Shown piece by piece: positions 34,203-44,587 of a stretch of 64,000 nucleotides of DNA. The notes below the pieces were generated by a model. It was not told where the DNA came from and made no database searches. It saw only the letters and a list, made by a program, of their open reading frames with translations. Position 1 is the stretch's first letter. Each line of letters begins with the position of its first letter. A program made the position numbers and the translations under genes. The stretch comes from an uncultured Limosilactobacillus sp. (GTDB taxonomy: Bacteria; Bacillota; Bacilli; Lactobacillales; Lactobacillaceae), in NCBI GenBank assembly GCA_944327195.1, contig CALVGV010000001.1:48816-112815 (forward strand). The letters run 5' to 3'.

Positions 34203-35578
34203 CGGCCATTCTTCTGCCGCGCCCGTTCGAGGCGGTGCTGCTTTTGACGGGCCCGCTTGGCCTTGCGCTGCTTGTGGCGCAGCTCCTGCTTGGCCTTTTG
34301 CCGCTCGTCTTCTTTAATCTTGGACTTGATCCGCTTCTTGTAGCCCGGCTTGACCGTCTTCTTGGTCTTCTTGACAAAGCCCTTCAGGCTCGGGTCGAGG
34401 GCGGCCTTGCGCCGGCGGTAGTGCTGACGGCGGTTGCGGTCGTAAGTGGTTTCCACCCGGCCGTTCTTGATCGTCTTCGGGATAAACTTGATCCCCCGCT
34501 CCTCGAGCTTGGCCACCAGGTCGTCTTCGGCCGGGGCGTAGAGGGTGATCGCCGTCCCCTTGAGCTTGCCGCGGCCGGTCCGGCCCACCCGGTGAACGAA
34601 GTACTCGAGGTCGGTCGGGATGTCGTCGTTGATCACCAAGGAAACCCCGGTCAGGTCAATCCCACGGGCCGCCAGGTCGGTGGCCACGATGTACTGGTAG
34701 TCCATGCTGCGGATCTGGCGCATCGTCTTGCGGCGTTCTCGCGGCGCCAGCCCCCCGTGGACCAGGGCGACCTTCAGCCCCTGGTTCAGCAGGTAGGCGT
34801 GAAGCTGCTCGGCCCGCTCGCGGGTGTTGGCAAAGACCAGGGCCAGGAAGGGTTCGCCCATCGTCAGCAGCTGGTAAACGAGCTCGTTCTTGTCGCGGCC
34901 CTTGGTCGACAGCAGCCAGTTCTCGACGTTCGGGTTGATCACCGTCTCGGTCGGGATTTCCTCAACCACCGGGTTCTCCAGGTACTTCTTCAAAAACGGC
35001 CGTAGCCCCTGCGGGATGGTGGCCGAGAAGACCAGCATCTGGAGGTCGCTCGGGAAGTGGGCGGCGATCTGGTCGACCTGGGTCAAGAAGCCCATGTCCA
35101 AAGTCATGTCGGCCTCGTCAATCACGAAGCGGGTCGCCAGGTGAATGTCGAGCGCCTGGGCCTTGATCAAGTCGAGGATCCGCCCCGGGGTGCCGATCAC
35201 CACCTGGGGTTGCTTGCGGGCCAGCTGGTCGAGCTGGTGCTGCTTGTCGGTCCCGCCGACGTAGTTGTGGATGGTAAAGGGGGTCGGGGCAAAGCGGTTC
35301 AGCTGCTTGGCCGCCGCCGCGATCTGGGCCGCCAGCTCCCGGCTCGGGGTGGTGATAACCACCTGGACCTCCTGCTTGGCCGGGTCCAACTGGGAAAAGA
35401 GCGGCAGCAAGAAGGCGTGGGTCTTCCCGCTCCCGGTTTGCGATTGGCCGACGACGCTCTTGCCCTTCAGCACCAGCGGGATCACCCGGGCCTGAACGGC
35501 GGTTGGTTCCTCAAAGCCAAGGTCGGCGATGGCCGGTGCCAGCCAGTCGGCCAGCTTCAGTTCGTTAAATGTGGTCAT
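34199..35578 (-). CDS. cshB: DEAD-box RNA helicase, CshB type
   Basis: ATP-dependent RNA helicase of 459 residues. Motifs in order: Q motif region (EEPTAVQARVIP), Walker A SQTGSGKT, TPSRELA, DEAD within VIDEADMTLD, FSATIP, and HRVGRTGR. The C-terminal 90 residues are very basic (many K/R), an RNA-binding tail as in CshB, which helps cold growth and rRNA metabolism. It lies between nrnA and alaS, as in many Lactobacillaceae. Confidence 0.92.
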   Translation of the reverse strand: MTTFNELKLADWLAPAIADLGFEEPTAVQARVIPLVLKGKSVVGQSQTGSGKTHAFLLPLFSQLDPAKQEVQVVITTPSRELAAQIAAAAKQLNRFAPTPFTIHNYVGGTDKQHQLDQLARKQPQVVIGTPGRILDLIKAQALDIHLATRFVIDEADMTLDMGFLTQVDQIAAHFPSDLQMLVFSATIPQGLRPFLKKYLENPVVEEIPTETVINPNVENWLLSTKGRDKNELVYQLLTMGEPFLALVFANTRERAEQLHAYLLNQGLKVALVHGGLAPRERRKTMRQIRSMDYQYIVATDLAARGIDLTGVSLVINDDIPTDLEYFVHRVGRTGRGKLKGTAITLYAPAEDDLVAKLEERGIKFIPKTIKNGRVETTYDRNRRQHYRRRKAALDPSLKGFVKKTKKTVKPGYKKRIKSKIKEDERQKAKQELRHKQRKAKRARQKQHRLERARQKNGR

Positions 35579-35616
35579 TCCTCTTTCCTTTCTGTGGGCG
35601 CGGCGCTAGCGATCCC

Positions 35617-36558
35617 CTACTTTTCCTTGGTCAGCGCGCGCAGCTCGCCAATGATTTGCTCGATTTCCTGGTGGTCGGCCGCCTGGGCACCGCTGGCCAG
35701 CGGGTGGCCGCCGCCGCCGTGGCGCTTTGCCAGTTCGTTAATCACCGGCCCCTTCGACCGCAGGCGGACCCGGTAGTGCCCATCCCCCTGAACGACGAAG
35801 ATCGCCCAGGCCTGGACCTCGCTCAGCCGGCCCGGCAGGGAAACGATCGCCGAGGTGCCGGCCTCGGTCAGGCCAAATTCATCGAGGGTTTCCTGCTCTA
35901 GGATCAGGTAGCCGGCCCCCTCCTTGATCTGGAGGTGCTGGTAGACGTAGGCCGACAGGCGGGCCACCGGCAGGCTGATCTCGTTTTCCCGCTTGCCAAT
36001 TTTGGCCGCCTCGGCCCCGGCCGCCATCAGGGCGCCGGCGACCAGCATCGTCCGCGCGGTCGTGGCCGGGTAGAGGAAGCGGCCGGTGTCGCCGATGATC
36101 CCGGCGTAGAGGGCGTTGGCCGCCTTCTTCGGCAGGGTCAGCTGCTTGCTGAAGCGCTGGTAGAAGTCGTAGATCATTTCCGAGGTGCTCGAGGCCTGGT
36201 CGTTGACCCACATCAGGTCGCCGAAGGGCTCGTCGTTGGGGTGGTGGTCGATCTTGATCAGCTCACTGCCGTTGTCGAAGCGGCGGTCGTCAATCCGCGG
36301 GGCGTTGGCGGTGTCGGTCACGATCACCAGGGCGTTGGCGTAGTCGCGGCTGGCCAGGTCGTCCATCTGGCCAATCCAGGAGAGGCTCGGGATCTCCTTG
36401 CCGACCACGTAGACCTCCTTGTAGGGGAAGGAGGCCTTGATGATTTCGGCCAGGCCGACCTGGGAGCCAATCGCGTCCGGGTCGGGCCGCTGGTGGCGGT
36501 GAATGATGATCTTGGAATATTTTTCAATCTGCTTAAAAATTGCGCTCTGTTCGTCCAT
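35617..36558 (-). CDS. nrnA: Bifunctional oligoribonuclease / pAp phosphatase NrnA
   Basis: DHH-family phosphoesterase of 313 residues that degrades short RNA and 3',5'-pAp. Metal-binding motifs HQRPDPDAIGSQ, DTAN, DHHPND and a C-terminal DHHA1 motif GGGGHPLASG are all intact. SD AAAGGA. The promoter has an extended -10 (TGGTATACT) near 36608-36616. Confidence 0.94.
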   Translation of the reverse strand: MDEQSAIFKQIEKYSKIIIHRHQRPDPDAIGSQVGLAEIIKASFPYKEVYVVGKEIPSLSWIGQMDDLASRDYANALVIVTDTANAPRIDDRRFDNGSELIKIDHHPNDEPFGDLMWVNDQASSTSEMIYDFYQRFSKQLTLPKKAANALYAGIIGDTGRFLYPATTARTMLVAGALMAAGAEAAKIGKRENEISLPVARLSAYVYQHLQIKEGAGYLILEQETLDEFGLTEAGTSAIVSLPGRLSEVQAWAIFVVQGDGHYRVRLRSKGPVINELAKRHGGGGHPLASGAQAADHQEIEQIIGELRALTKEK

Positions 36559-36635
36559 GCTGGGATCCTTTCTTCGCCCCCCGGCCAGCCGGGGTTGTAA
36601 CTAATTTAGTATACCAAACTTTGCGGCCAAAAGAA

Positions 36636-36656
36636 AAACGGGCGCCTCGCCCGTTT
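36636..36656. terminator. Terminator between yajC and nrnA
   Basis: Stem AAACGGGCG / CGCCCGTTT with a three-base loop; T-rich on both strands. It ends the ruvA-ruvB-tgt-like-yajC operon. Confidence 0.9.
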
Positions 36657-36665
36657 TTTTTATGC

Positions 36666-37133
36666 TTACTTGTCGGCCTTGGCCTCGTCGGCAGCCGCCT
36701 CGCTGGTTGCCTCTTCGGCCGGGGCCGCGTCACTGGCCTCTTCGCTGGTGGCGGCACTGTCGGCTTGGTCCGCCGCACTAGCGCTGTCGGCCGGGGCAGC
36801 GGATTCTTCTGCCGGGGCCTCGCTTGCGGCCGCCTCGTCGCTGGCCGCGCTGGCCGGTTCGGCCGCCTGGTTTTCCACCCGTTGGATGGCACCGAGGTCG
36901 AAGACCAGGTAAACGCCCTCGCAGTCCAGGGTGACGGTCCGCTTCTTCAGGTCAACCTCGGAAACCACCCCGTGCAGGCGGCCGATGGTAACCACTTCGT
37001 CGCCCGGCTTGAGCTTGCTCATCATTGCTTGGTGCTTCTTTTGTTGCTTTTGTTGGGGCCGGATCATGAAGAAGTACATCAGGACCACCATCAAAACAAT
37101 CAACAGGATACTTGACATTCCAGAGCTTTTCAA
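36666..37133 (-). CDS. yajC: Preprotein translocase subunit YajC
   Basis: Accessory Sec subunit. One N-terminal membrane helix (IVLMVVLMYFFMIRPQQKQQKKHQ) and the YajC core (LKPGDEVVTIGRLHGVV) fill the first 85 residues. The remaining 70 are an unusual acidic Ala/Ser/Glu tail of low complexity, predicted disordered and cytoplasmic. Total length of 155 exceeds the usual 85-110. It closes the ruv operon, 71 bases after the tgt-like gene. Confidence 0.93.
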   Translation of the reverse strand: MKSSGMSSILLIVLMVVLMYFFMIRPQQKQQKKHQAMMSKLKPGDEVVTIGRLHGVVSEVDLKKRTVTLDCEGVYLVFDLGAIQRVENQAAEPASAASDEAAASEAPAEESAAPADSASAADQADSAATSEEASDAAPAEEATSEAAADEAKADK

Positions 37134-37204
37134 AAGAGTTCTTCCTTTCTGTGCGCGTACTTACTTGTTTAACGATACCAGAAAACTGCATAAAAGTGAA
37201 GGTA

Positions 37205-38131
37205 TCAACAAGCTTCTTCTGCCAGGCGACGGGCCAGCTGGGTCAGGTTGTGCAGGGCCAGCAGTTCGCCGCCCAGCGGCACCCGCTCGTGCAGGAGCTG
37301 GTGGAGAGTGGCCCGCTGGTAGCCGGCGCAGGCCGGGCAGGGGCAGTCCGCCTGCAAGGGAGCAAAGTCGTCGGCCGCCTCCTGGTGGCGGAGGTTGACC
37401 ACTTCCCCCTTGACCAGGGCCTTGCCGGCCAGGCCGGCCTTGATTGGCCAAGCACTGATCAGCCAGTCGATCTGGCGGCTGGCGGCGTGGCGAAGCTCGG
37501 CCGGGTTGCGGGCGACGATCGCCACCTTGGCGCCCTGCGGTAGCAATTCAAGGGTCAGGTCGACCACCCGCTGCCACTCGGCGAACTCCTCCTCCGGCGG
37601 CAAGTTGGCGATCAGGTAGTCGCAGCCGGCGGGGACGGCGGCGATGCTGGCTTCCCGCAGGGCCCGCAGGCCGCCGCCGATCACCGGATAAAGGCCGCCG
37701 GCCGGCAAAGCCCGCGCCCAGCTGGCATTGGCCTCCTGGGCTCGCTTGAGGTCGTCGACCGGGGCGTAGTAGGCGGCCGGGGCGAAGAGGGCCACCGGCC
37801 GGCAGTCCCCCACCGCCACCTGCCATTCGGCCGCCTGGTCAGCGGTGAGGGTCAACTTGGCCGCCGTCTGCGGGTCCTGGTAGTGAACGCCGACCGTGGC
37901 CAGGTTCTTCTTGACCCTGGTCAGCTCGCCGAAGTCGCCGGCAAAGCTAATTAGGTCACCATCCCAGTTCAGAACCCGCTTGAGGCCGCCGCGGGCCGCG
38001 ACCTGGTCAAAACCCGGCTGGCGCCGGTAGTCGGTTAGGTTGACCGCCAGGCGGCCAATCCCGGCCGCCACCAGGTCGTCCGGCCGTAGGGGGAGCTGGG
38101 CCGCCTGCAGGTAGGGTACCAGTTCGCTCAT
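37205..38131 (-). CDS. TGT-like protein with zinc site but no catalytic aspartates
   Basis: A 308-residue homologue of tRNA-guanine transglycosylase (about 380 residues normally). The zinc site is intact: Cys263, Cys265, Cys268 and His294, with the same spacing as E. coli TGT, and the following LHNL matches. GVHYQDP corresponds to GVHFRNP. The catalytic blocks are gone: DSGGFQ is missing; the FDEC segment reads LFAPA; and the nucleophile block FDCVMPTRNARNG reads [13 protein letters not shown]. It should therefore not exchange bases by the TGT mechanism. It lies where tgt stands in the ruvA-ruvB-queA-tgt-yajC operon, overlapping ruvB by 4 bp; queA is missing. It may keep an RNA-binding or partner role, or be a decaying gene that is still open. 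Confidence 0.75.
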   Translation of the reverse strand: MSELVPYLQAAQLPLRPDDLVAAGIGRLAVNLTDYRRQPGFDQVAARGGLKRVLNWDGDLISFAGDFGELTRVKKNLATVGVHYQDPQTAAKLTLTADQAAEWQVAVGDCRPVALFAPAAYYAPVDDLKRAQEANASWARALPAGGLYPVIGGGLRALREASIAAVPAGCDYLIANLPPEEEFAEWQRVVDLTLELLPQGAKVAIVARNPAELRHAASRQIDWLISAWPIKAGLAGKALVKGEVVNLRHQEAADDFAPLQADCPCPACAGYQRATLHQLLHERVPLGGELLALHNLTQLARRLAEEAC

Positions 38132-39150
38132 TGCTTGCCCTCCTTTTCAAAGGGAATCCCGAGGTGGTCGTAGGCCGCCGCGGTGGCCACCCGGCCGCGC
38201 GGGGTCCGCGAAATGAAGCCGATCTGCAGGAGGTAGGGTTCGTAGACCTCCTCGATCGTTCCCGCCTCCTCGCCGATGTTGGCGGCCAGGGTCTTGACGC
38301 CGACCGGGCCGCCGCCGTAGTAGTTGATCATCGTCAGCAAGAGCTTGCGGTCGGTGGCGTCGAGCCCCCGCTGGTCGACGTCGAGCAGGGTCAGGGCCTG
38401 GTTGACGCTCTCGCGGTCGATTGCCTGCTTGCCGGCCACCTGGGCGAAGTCACGGACCCGCTTTAAGAGGCGGTTGGCAATCCGCGGCGTCCCCCGCGAA
38501 CGCCAGGCCAGTTCCTTGGCCCCGGCCGCGTCGATGGCGGTCGCAAAGATCTGGGCACTGCGGTTGATGATCTGGCCCAGTTCGTCGGGGGTGTAGTAGT
38601 TGAGCCGCTCGACGATCCCGAAGCGATCCCGCAAAGGCGCCGTCAGCTGACCGACCCGGGTGGTTGCCCCCACCAGGGTGAAGGGCGGCAGCGGAAAGTG
38701 GACCGGGTGGGAGGTCGGCCCCTCGCCGACAACGATGTCGATGAAGAAGTCCTCCATCGCCGAGTAGAGCATTTCCTCGATCACCTTTGGCAGGCGGTGG
38801 ATCTCGTCGATGAAGAGGACGTCGCCGGGCTGGAGCTCGTTTAAGAGGGCCACCAGGTCCCCCGGTTTTTCGATCGCCGGCCCGGAGGTGGTCTTGATGC
38901 CGACCCCCATTTCGTTGGCGATCACCATCGCCAGCGTCGTCTTCCCCAGGCCCGGTGGCCCGTACAAGAGCACGTGGTCGAGGGCCTCTTCGCGGGCCTT
39001 GGCCGCCTTGATGTAGACCCCCAGTTCGTGGCGGATCTTCTCCTGGCCGATGTAGGTGGCCAGGGTCTTGGGGCGGAGACTGACTTCCAGTTGGCCCTCG
39101 GCGGTGCCGTCGAGGCCGGGGGTCATCACCCCGTGTTCATCACTCGCCAT
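38128..39150 (-). CDS. ruvB: Holliday junction DNA helicase RuvB
   Basis: AAA+ motor of branch migration, 340 residues. Walker [10 protein letters not shown], Walker [10 protein letters not shown], sensor segment [19 protein letters not shown], and a C-terminal winged helix (RTPRGRVAT) are present. SD GGAGGG. It is coupled to the tgt-like gene and follows ruvA by 46 bases. Confidence 0.98.
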   Translation of the reverse strand: MASDEHGVMTPGLDGTAEGQLEVSLRPKTLATYIGQEKIRHELGVYIKAAKAREEALDHVLLYGPPGLGKTTLAMVIANEMGVGIKTTSGPAIEKPGDLVALLNELQPGDVLFIDEIHRLPKVIEEMLYSAMEDFFIDIVVGEGPTSHPVHFPLPPFTLVGATTRVGQLTAPLRDRFGIVERLNYYTPDELGQIINRSAQIFATAIDAAGAKELAWRSRGTPRIANRLLKRVRDFAQVAGKQAIDRESVNQALTLLDVDQRGLDATDRKLLLTMINYYGGGPVGVKTLAANIGEEAGTIEEVYEPYLLQIGFISRTPRGRVATAAAYDHLGIPFEKEGKQ

Positions 39151-39196
39151 TGCATTCCCTCCTTATCCAAATTGCTTCTTTCTCATGCCGTGGAGC

Positions 39197-39796
39197 CTAG
39201 CTCAGCAGCCGCAGCCCCTGGCGCAGGTACTCGTCGGTCGTTTTCTCGTTCCCCTTTTCGAGTTCCTTTTTCACCTTCTTGACCTCGCGCTCGGAGTAAC
39301 CCAGCGCCTGCAGGGCCGCCAGGGCGTCGGCCAGGGCCGGACTTGCCTTGGTCGGAGCCGGGGCGGTGAAGTTGGCCAGCAGGTCGTCGGACTGCCAGAG
39401 GCTGTCGACCTTGTCTTGCAACTCGACCACGATCCGCGAGGCCGTCTTCTTGCCGATCCCCGGGAACTTGGAGAGGTAGCCGACGTCGTTTTCGCCGATC
39501 GCCCGCACCAGCGCCTGGTGGTCGGGGTTGGCCAGGATGGCCAGGGCGCTCTTCGGCCCGATCCCGGAAACGCCGAGCAGCTTTTCAAAGAGCTGCTTTT
39601 CCTTGGGATCCTTGAAACCGTACAGGGTCAGGCTGTCTTCCTTGACCGCCTGGTAGACGTAGACCTTGACCAGGTCCTCCCCCTGCTCGTAGGCGTAGGG
39701 GTTGGCCACCGCCACCTGGTAGCCGACGCCGTTGACGTCGACCACGATGAAGGTCGGGGTGACGGCGGCAATCTTGCCGTTTAGGTATTCGTACAC
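39197..39796 (-). CDS. ruvA: Holliday junction DNA helicase RuvA
   Basis: Junction-binding partner of RuvB, 199 residues. OB-fold N-terminal domain ([26 protein letters not shown]), two HhH motifs ([13 protein letters not shown] and [16 protein letters not shown]), and the C-terminal RuvB-binding helices ([17 protein letters not shown]). It starts with GTG after AAAGGA. Confidence 0.97.
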   Translation of the reverse strand: MYEYLNGKIAAVTPTFIVVDVNGVGYQVAVANPYAYEQGEDLVKVYVYQAVKEDSLTLYGFKDPKEKQLFEKLLGVSGIGPKSALAILANPDHQALVRAIGENDVGYLSKFPGIGKKTASRIVVELQDKVDSLWQSDDLLANFTAPAPTKASPALADALAALQALGYSEREVKKVKKELEKGNEKTTDEYLRQGLRLLS

Positions 39797-39862
39797 TGGT
39801 TTATCCTTTCTGTTCGCGTGACTTTTTCTAATCTTCCACTGCCATCATAGAAAACTACTCAG

Positions 39863-41857
39863 CTAGTCCTCGTGATCGTCAAACTCGCCGGCAAAAGGTT
39901 CGTGACTCTCCTGGATCCGCTTGAACATCTTCTCCAGGTCGCGGTCGGTGAAGTGGATCAGGACCGGCCGGCCGTGGGGGCAGTTGAAGGGGTTCTCGCA
40001 CTCGGGCAGGCGGTTCAGCAGGGCGACCGCCTCTTGGCTGGTCAGGTGGTGGTTGGCCTTGATTGCCCGCTTGCAGCTCATCATGATCGCCGTCTTGGCG
40101 CGGAAGGCGGCCACCGTCAAGCGGCCGTCGCATAGCAACCAGTCGACCATTTCGCGGATCGTGTCCTCCTCCTGGCCGGCCACGAACCAGGCCGGGTGAC
40201 TGCCAATCAAGAAGCTGTTCTGGCCAAAGGGCTCCAGCTTCAGGCCGGCCCCGGCCAGGGTGGCCAGGTGATCCTTGATCTTCAGGGCGTCGGTCAGCGA
40301 GTAGTTGAGCACCAGCGGGGTCAGGAAGTTCTGCTGGGCCGCCCCGACCTCGCCGATCTCCTTGCGGAAGCGCTCGTAGTTGATCCGCTCCTGGGCGGCG
40401 TGCTGGTCGATGATGTAGAGGCCATCGGAGGCCTGGGCGAGGAGGAAGGTCCCCTGGAGCTGGCCGATGTAGGTCAGGTCGGGGAAGCGCTGGCTGGCCT
40501 CGTCGCCAGTGTCATCGATCGGCAGGGTCGCCTGCTCGACCGTTTGCGGCTGGGGGGCCGCCAGTTGGGCGCTGGCCGGGACGGGCTGGCCGGCAAAGGG
40601 CAGTACTTGTCCCTGGTCGCGGTACTTGGCGTCGAAGGCGGCCACCGCCGGCGAGGCGAGCTCGCTGGCGGCGTGGATGATGATCGGCGCCGCCTCGCTG
40701 GCCGGCGCGGCCGGGGTTACCGGCTGGGGGGCCGCCTCCGCTGGGGCGACCGGCTGACTAGTAGGTTGGTGGGCCGCTTCCTGGTAGGCGCTCGGCTCCT
40801 CCTTGACCAGCGGCCGGTGCTTTTCTAGTAGCTGGCTGGCCTTTTCGCCGACGTCGGGGATCAGGTTTTGCTGGCTCAGGCGGTCGCTGATCGCCTGGGC
40901 CAGCAGGCCGGCCAGCTGGTCCTCCTTACTTAGGCGGACCTCGCGCTTGGCCGGGTGGACGTTGACGTCCACCAGCAGCGGATCGAGGTCGATCTCGACC
41001 ACCGCCAGCGGATAGCGGCCGACCATCAGCTTGGAGCCGTAGCCGGCGATCAGGGCCTTGCTGAGGGCGAAGCTACGGACGTAGCGGTGGTTGATCAAAA
41101 GGGTCTGGTACTTGCGGCCGGCCCGGGTCAGTTCCGGCAGGGAAACGTAGCCCGAAACGGCGAAGTCGTCGTCGGCCGCCTCGATCTTGACCATCTTCTT
41201 GGCGGCGCTGTTGCCGTAAATGGCGGCGATCACCTGGAGGCGGTTGCCGTTGCCGGCCGAGCGGAAAAGTTCCTTCTTGTCGTTGGTCAGGCTGATGGCA
41301 ACGGCCGGGTTGGCCAGGGCCAGGCGGTGGATGATGTCAACGATCCAGCCGAGCTCGGTCTGCGGTGCCTTGAGGTACTTGAGCCGGGCCGGGGTATTGT
41401 AGAAGAGGTGCTTGACGGTAACGTCGGTGCCGGGCCGCGACTGGGCCGGCTTCTCCTCTTCGACCTGGCCGCCGCGCAGGTGGTAGTAGGTGCCGGCCCC
41501 GCTGGCGGTGGCGGTGACCATCACCAGGTCGGCCACCGAGGCGATGCTGGGCAGGGCCTCGCCGCGAAAGCCCATCGTCTGGACGCGGAAGAGCTCCTGC
41601 TTGGAGCGGATCTTGCTGGTGGCGTGGCGCTTGAAGGCCAGCGGCACCTGGTCGCGGGCGATCCCCTCGCCGTCGTCGATCACCCGGATTTCCTCCAGCC
41701 CGGCCGCCTTGACCAGGACGTCGATCCGCTTGCTGTGGGCATCGAGGGCGTTTTCCACCAGTTCCTTGACCACCGAGGCCGGCCGCTCGATCACCTCCCC
41801 GGCCGCGATCTGGTCGGCTAGGACCGCCGGCAGTTCATGAATTTCAGCCATCCGCAT
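39863..41857 (-). CDS. mutL: DNA mismatch repair protein MutL
   Basis: ATPase/endonuclease of mismatch repair, 664 residues. GHKL motifs ELVENALDA, DDGEGI and GFRGEALPSI are at the N-terminus; a Pro/Ala-rich linker spans about residues 345-445; the C-terminal domain has the endonuclease motif DQHAAQERINYE and ends with CPHGRPVLIHF. The start overlaps closely behind mutS (four bases after its stop). Confidence 0.97.
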   Translation of the reverse strand: MRMAEIHELPAVLADQIAAGEVIERPASVVKELVENALDAHSKRIDVLVKAAGLEEIRVIDDGEGIARDQVPLAFKRHATSKIRSKQELFRVQTMGFRGEALPSIASVADLVMVTATASGAGTYYHLRGGQVEEEKPAQSRPGTDVTVKHLFYNTPARLKYLKAPQTELGWIVDIIHRLALANPAVAISLTNDKKELFRSAGNGNRLQVIAAIYGNSAAKKMVKIEAADDDFAVSGYVSLPELTRAGRKYQTLLINHRYVRSFALSKALIAGYGSKLMVGRYPLAVVEIDLDPLLVDVNVHPAKREVRLSKEDQLAGLLAQAISDRLSQQNLIPDVGEKASQLLEKHRPLVKEEPSAYQEAAHQPTSQPVAPAEAAPQPVTPAAPASEAAPIIIHAASELASPAVAAFDAKYRDQGQVLPFAGQPVPASAQLAAPQPQTVEQATLPIDDTGDEASQRFPDLTYIGQLQGTFLLAQASDGLYIIDQHAAQERINYERFRKEIGEVGAAQQNFLTPLVLNYSLTDALKIKDHLATLAGAGLKLEPFGQNSFLIGSHPAWFVAGQEEDTIREMVDWLLCDGRLTVAAFRAKTAIMMSCKRAIKANHHLTSQEAVALLNRLPECENPFNCPHGRPVLIHFTDRDLEKMFKRIQESHEPFAGEFDDHED

Positions 41858-41861
41858 TCAC

Positions 41862-44507
41862 CTACCTTAACTTCTGTTGCCACTTGTAGACCTGGTTCAT
41901 CACCGCCATCGGGGTCATCCCCATCAGGTCGAGCTCGCGCAGTTGCTTGAGGACCTGGTCGTCCTTCTTGGCCCGCGGCTTAGGGGCGGTCGGCACCGGG
42001 CCGAAGAGGTCGAGCTGGCCGCCCGGCTCCTCGCCGAGGACCGGGGTCTCCGGAGCCAGACTCTCTGCGGACGGGGCCGGGGCGGCACTTTCCGGGGCCG
42101 CGCTTTCGGCGACCGCGGCCGGTTGCGAGGTCGCTTCCCCCTCCAATTGGTGGAGGATCGTGTCGGCCCGGGTCAGGAGATCGTCCGGCAGGCCGGCTAG
42201 CTTGGCGACGTGGATCCCGTAGGACTTGTCGGCCGGGCCGGCCTCCACCTTGTGCAGGAAGACCAGCTCGCCGTTCTCCTCGCTGGCGCCGACGTGGACG
42301 TTCTTGAGCTGGGGCAGCCGCTGGTCGAGGGCGGTCAGCTCGTGGTAGTGGGTCGAAAAGAGGGTCTTGGCGTGGACGTGGTCGTGAACGTACTCGATGA
42401 TCGCCTGGGCCAGGGCCATCCCGTCGTAGGTCGCCGTCCCGCGGCCGATCTCATCGAAGAGGATCAGCGAGTTGGCGGTGGCGTTTTGCAGGGCGTTGTT
42501 GGCCTCCATCATCTCGACCATGAAGGTGCTCTCGCCGGAGATCAGGTCGTCGGCGGCGCCGATCCGGGTGAAGATCTGGTCAAAGATCGGCAGGGTGGCG
42601 GCGCTGGCCGGCACGAAGCAGCCGACCTGGGCCATCACCGCGATCAGGGCCAGCTGGCGCATGTAGGTGCTCTTCCCCGACATGTTGGGCCCGGTGATCA
42701 AAAGAATGGTCGTCTCCGGGTCCATCACCACGTCGTTTGGCACGTACTCCTGGTGGCCGAGGAACTTTTCGACCACCGGGTGGCGGCCGGCGGTGATCTT
42801 GAGCTCGTGGCCGCTGCTGAGGGTCGGCCGGGTGAAGTGGTAGTCCTCGCTGACGACGGCAAAGCTTTGCAGGACGTCGAGCTCGGCCAGCTTGGCCGCC
42901 AGGTCCTGGAGGCGGCCGATTTCCTGCTTCACCTGGTCGCGGACCGCCACGAAGAGATCGTATTCGAGGGCGACCGACTTCTCCTGGGCGCCGAGAATCA
43001 GGGCCTCCTTCTCCTTCAGTTCCGGGGTTGAGAAGCGCTCGGCGTTGACCAGGGTCTGCTTGCGCTCGTAGCGGTCGGCCGGCAGCTTGGCGATGTTGGC
43101 CTTGGTGACCTCGATGTAGTAGCCGAAGACGTGGTTGTAGCCGATCTTGAGGTTGCTGATCCCGGTCGCCTGGCGCTCCTTTTCCTGGAGGTCGGCGATC
43201 CACTGCTTGCCGTTGTTCATCGCGTCGCGGTACTGATCAAGCTGGTCGTTGTAGCCGGGCTTGATTACCCCGCCGTCGGTGACGGCGATCGGTGGCTCGG
43301 CGACGATCGCCTGCTCGATCAGGCCGGCGATGTCGTCCAGCGGGTCGAGGCCGGCCACCAGCTCGTCGAAGACCGGGGCGCCGAGGGTCTCGAGGGTGTA
43401 CTTGATCTTGGGCACCTGCTGAAGGGAGGTCTGAAGCTGGATCAAATCGCGGCCGTTGACGCTACCGTAGGCCACCCGGCCGGCCAGCCGCTCCAGGTCG
43501 TACACCTTGGTCAGCTCCTCCTGGAGGTTGCTGCGCTCGAAGTAGTGGTCGAGCAGGGCGGCCACCTTGTCCTGGCGGGCGGTGATCTGGTCGCGGTCGA
43601 TCAGCGGCCGGTCGATCCAGCGCTTGAGCAGGCGGCTGCCCATCGCCGTCTTGGTGGCGTCGAGCAGCCAGGCCAAGGTCCCCTGCCGCTTGCCGCTGCG
43701 CAGGTTGACCATCAGCTCAAGGTTGGCCTTGGAGGCGTGGTCGATCTTGAGGTAGGAACTCAGCTCGTAGGCGCGGGCCACTTGCAGGTGGGCCAGGGCC
43801 CGCTTCTGGGTGGCCAGCAGGTAGCCAACCAGGACGGTGACGGCGGCGATTTCGCCCGGGGCGGTCAGCTCCTGGGTGAGGTAGCTGATCTCGGCCTGGT
43901 TGGCCACCGGTCCCTGGTGGGACAAGAGGAGGTTGCGCTTCTTTAAGTGGGCCACCAGGGCGGCCGGCAGGTCATCCTGGTAGACGACTTCGCGGGTCTG
44001 GAGGTTGATCAGCTCGTTTTCGACCGCCGCTTGGTTCTTGAGGGTGGTGACCTTCACCTCCCCGGTCGACAGGTCGGCGTAGGCGAGGGTGAAGTGGTCG
44101 TCCACCGGCAGAACGGCGGTCAGGTAGTTGTTGACCTGGGCGGCATCCCCCTTGAGGTCCATCTTGGTCCCCGGGGTCACCAGACGGGTAACCGCCCGCT
44201 TGACCATCCCCTTGGCCTTCTTGGGGTCCTCCATCTGCTCGCAGATGGCCACCTTGTAGCCCTTGTCGATCAGGATGTCGACGTAGCTTTCAACCGCCCG
44301 GTGGGGAACCCCGCACATCGGAATCGGGTTGGCGGCGCTGTGGTTGCGGGTGGTCAGGGTCAATTCCAGTAGCTGGGCCCCCTTGACCGCGTCCTCGTTG
44401 AAGAGCTCGTAAAAGTCACCGAGGCGGTAGAAGAGAAAGGCGTCCGGGTACTGGTCCTTGACCGCCTGGTACTGTGCCATCATTGGGGTTTGCTTTGCCT
44501 TTGCCAC
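41862..44507 (-). CDS. mutS: DNA mismatch repair protein MutS
   Basis: Mismatch sensor of 881 residues. The mismatch-reading F-x-E motif is seen in RLGDFYELF near residue 36-40; the ATPase has GPNMSGKST and [14 protein letters not shown]. An Ala/Pro/Glu-rich linker (about 795-845) precedes the short C-terminal segment. It starts with GTG after GGGAGG. mutS-mutL form an operon; ruvA-ruvB follow behind mutL. Confidence 0.98.
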   Translation of the reverse strand: MAKAKQTPMMAQYQAVKDQYPDAFLFYRLGDFYELFNEDAVKGAQLLELTLTTRNHSAANPIPMCGVPHRAVESYVDILIDKGYKVAICEQMEDPKKAKGMVKRAVTRLVTPGTKMDLKGDAAQVNNYLTAVLPVDDHFTLAYADLSTGEVKVTTLKNQAAVENELINLQTREVVYQDDLPAALVAHLKKRNLLLSHQGPVANQAEISYLTQELTAPGEIAAVTVLVGYLLATQKRALAHLQVARAYELSSYLKIDHASKANLELMVNLRSGKRQGTLAWLLDATKTAMGSRLLKRWIDRPLIDRDQITARQDKVAALLDHYFERSNLQEELTKVYDLERLAGRVAYGSVNGRDLIQLQTSLQQVPKIKYTLETLGAPVFDELVAGLDPLDDIAGLIEQAIVAEPPIAVTDGGVIKPGYNDQLDQYRDAMNNGKQWIADLQEKERQATGISNLKIGYNHVFGYYIEVTKANIAKLPADRYERKQTLVNAERFSTPELKEKEALILGAQEKSVALEYDLFVAVRDQVKQEIGRLQDLAAKLAELDVLQSFAVVSEDYHFTRPTLSSGHELKITAGRHPVVEKFLGHQEYVPNDVVMDPETTILLITGPNMSGKSTYMRQLALIAVMAQVGCFVPASAATLPIFDQIFTRIGAADDLISGESTFMVEMMEANNALQNATANSLILFDEIGRGTATYDGMALAQAIIEYVHDHVHAKTLFSTHYHELTALDQRLPQLKNVHVGASEENGELVFLHKVEAGPADKSYGIHVAKLAGLPDDLLTRADTILHQLEGEATSQPAAVAESAAPESAAPAPSAESLAPETPVLGEEPGGQLDLFGPVPTAPKPRAKKDDQVLKQLRELDLMGMTPMAVMNQVYKWQQKLR

Positions 44508-44530
44508 AATTTCCTCCCTTTATGGTTGAA

Positions 44531-44562
44531 AAGAGGCTGAGAAAACTCCCCAGCCCCTTTTT
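44531..44562 (-). terminator. Terminator of rny
   Basis: Imperfect stem AAGGGGCTGGGGAG / CTCAGCCTCTT on the minus strand, followed by TTCAACC; lies between rny and mutS. Confidence 0.65.
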
Positions 44563-44587
44563 GAAAACTAAACGAATGATTGCAAAT

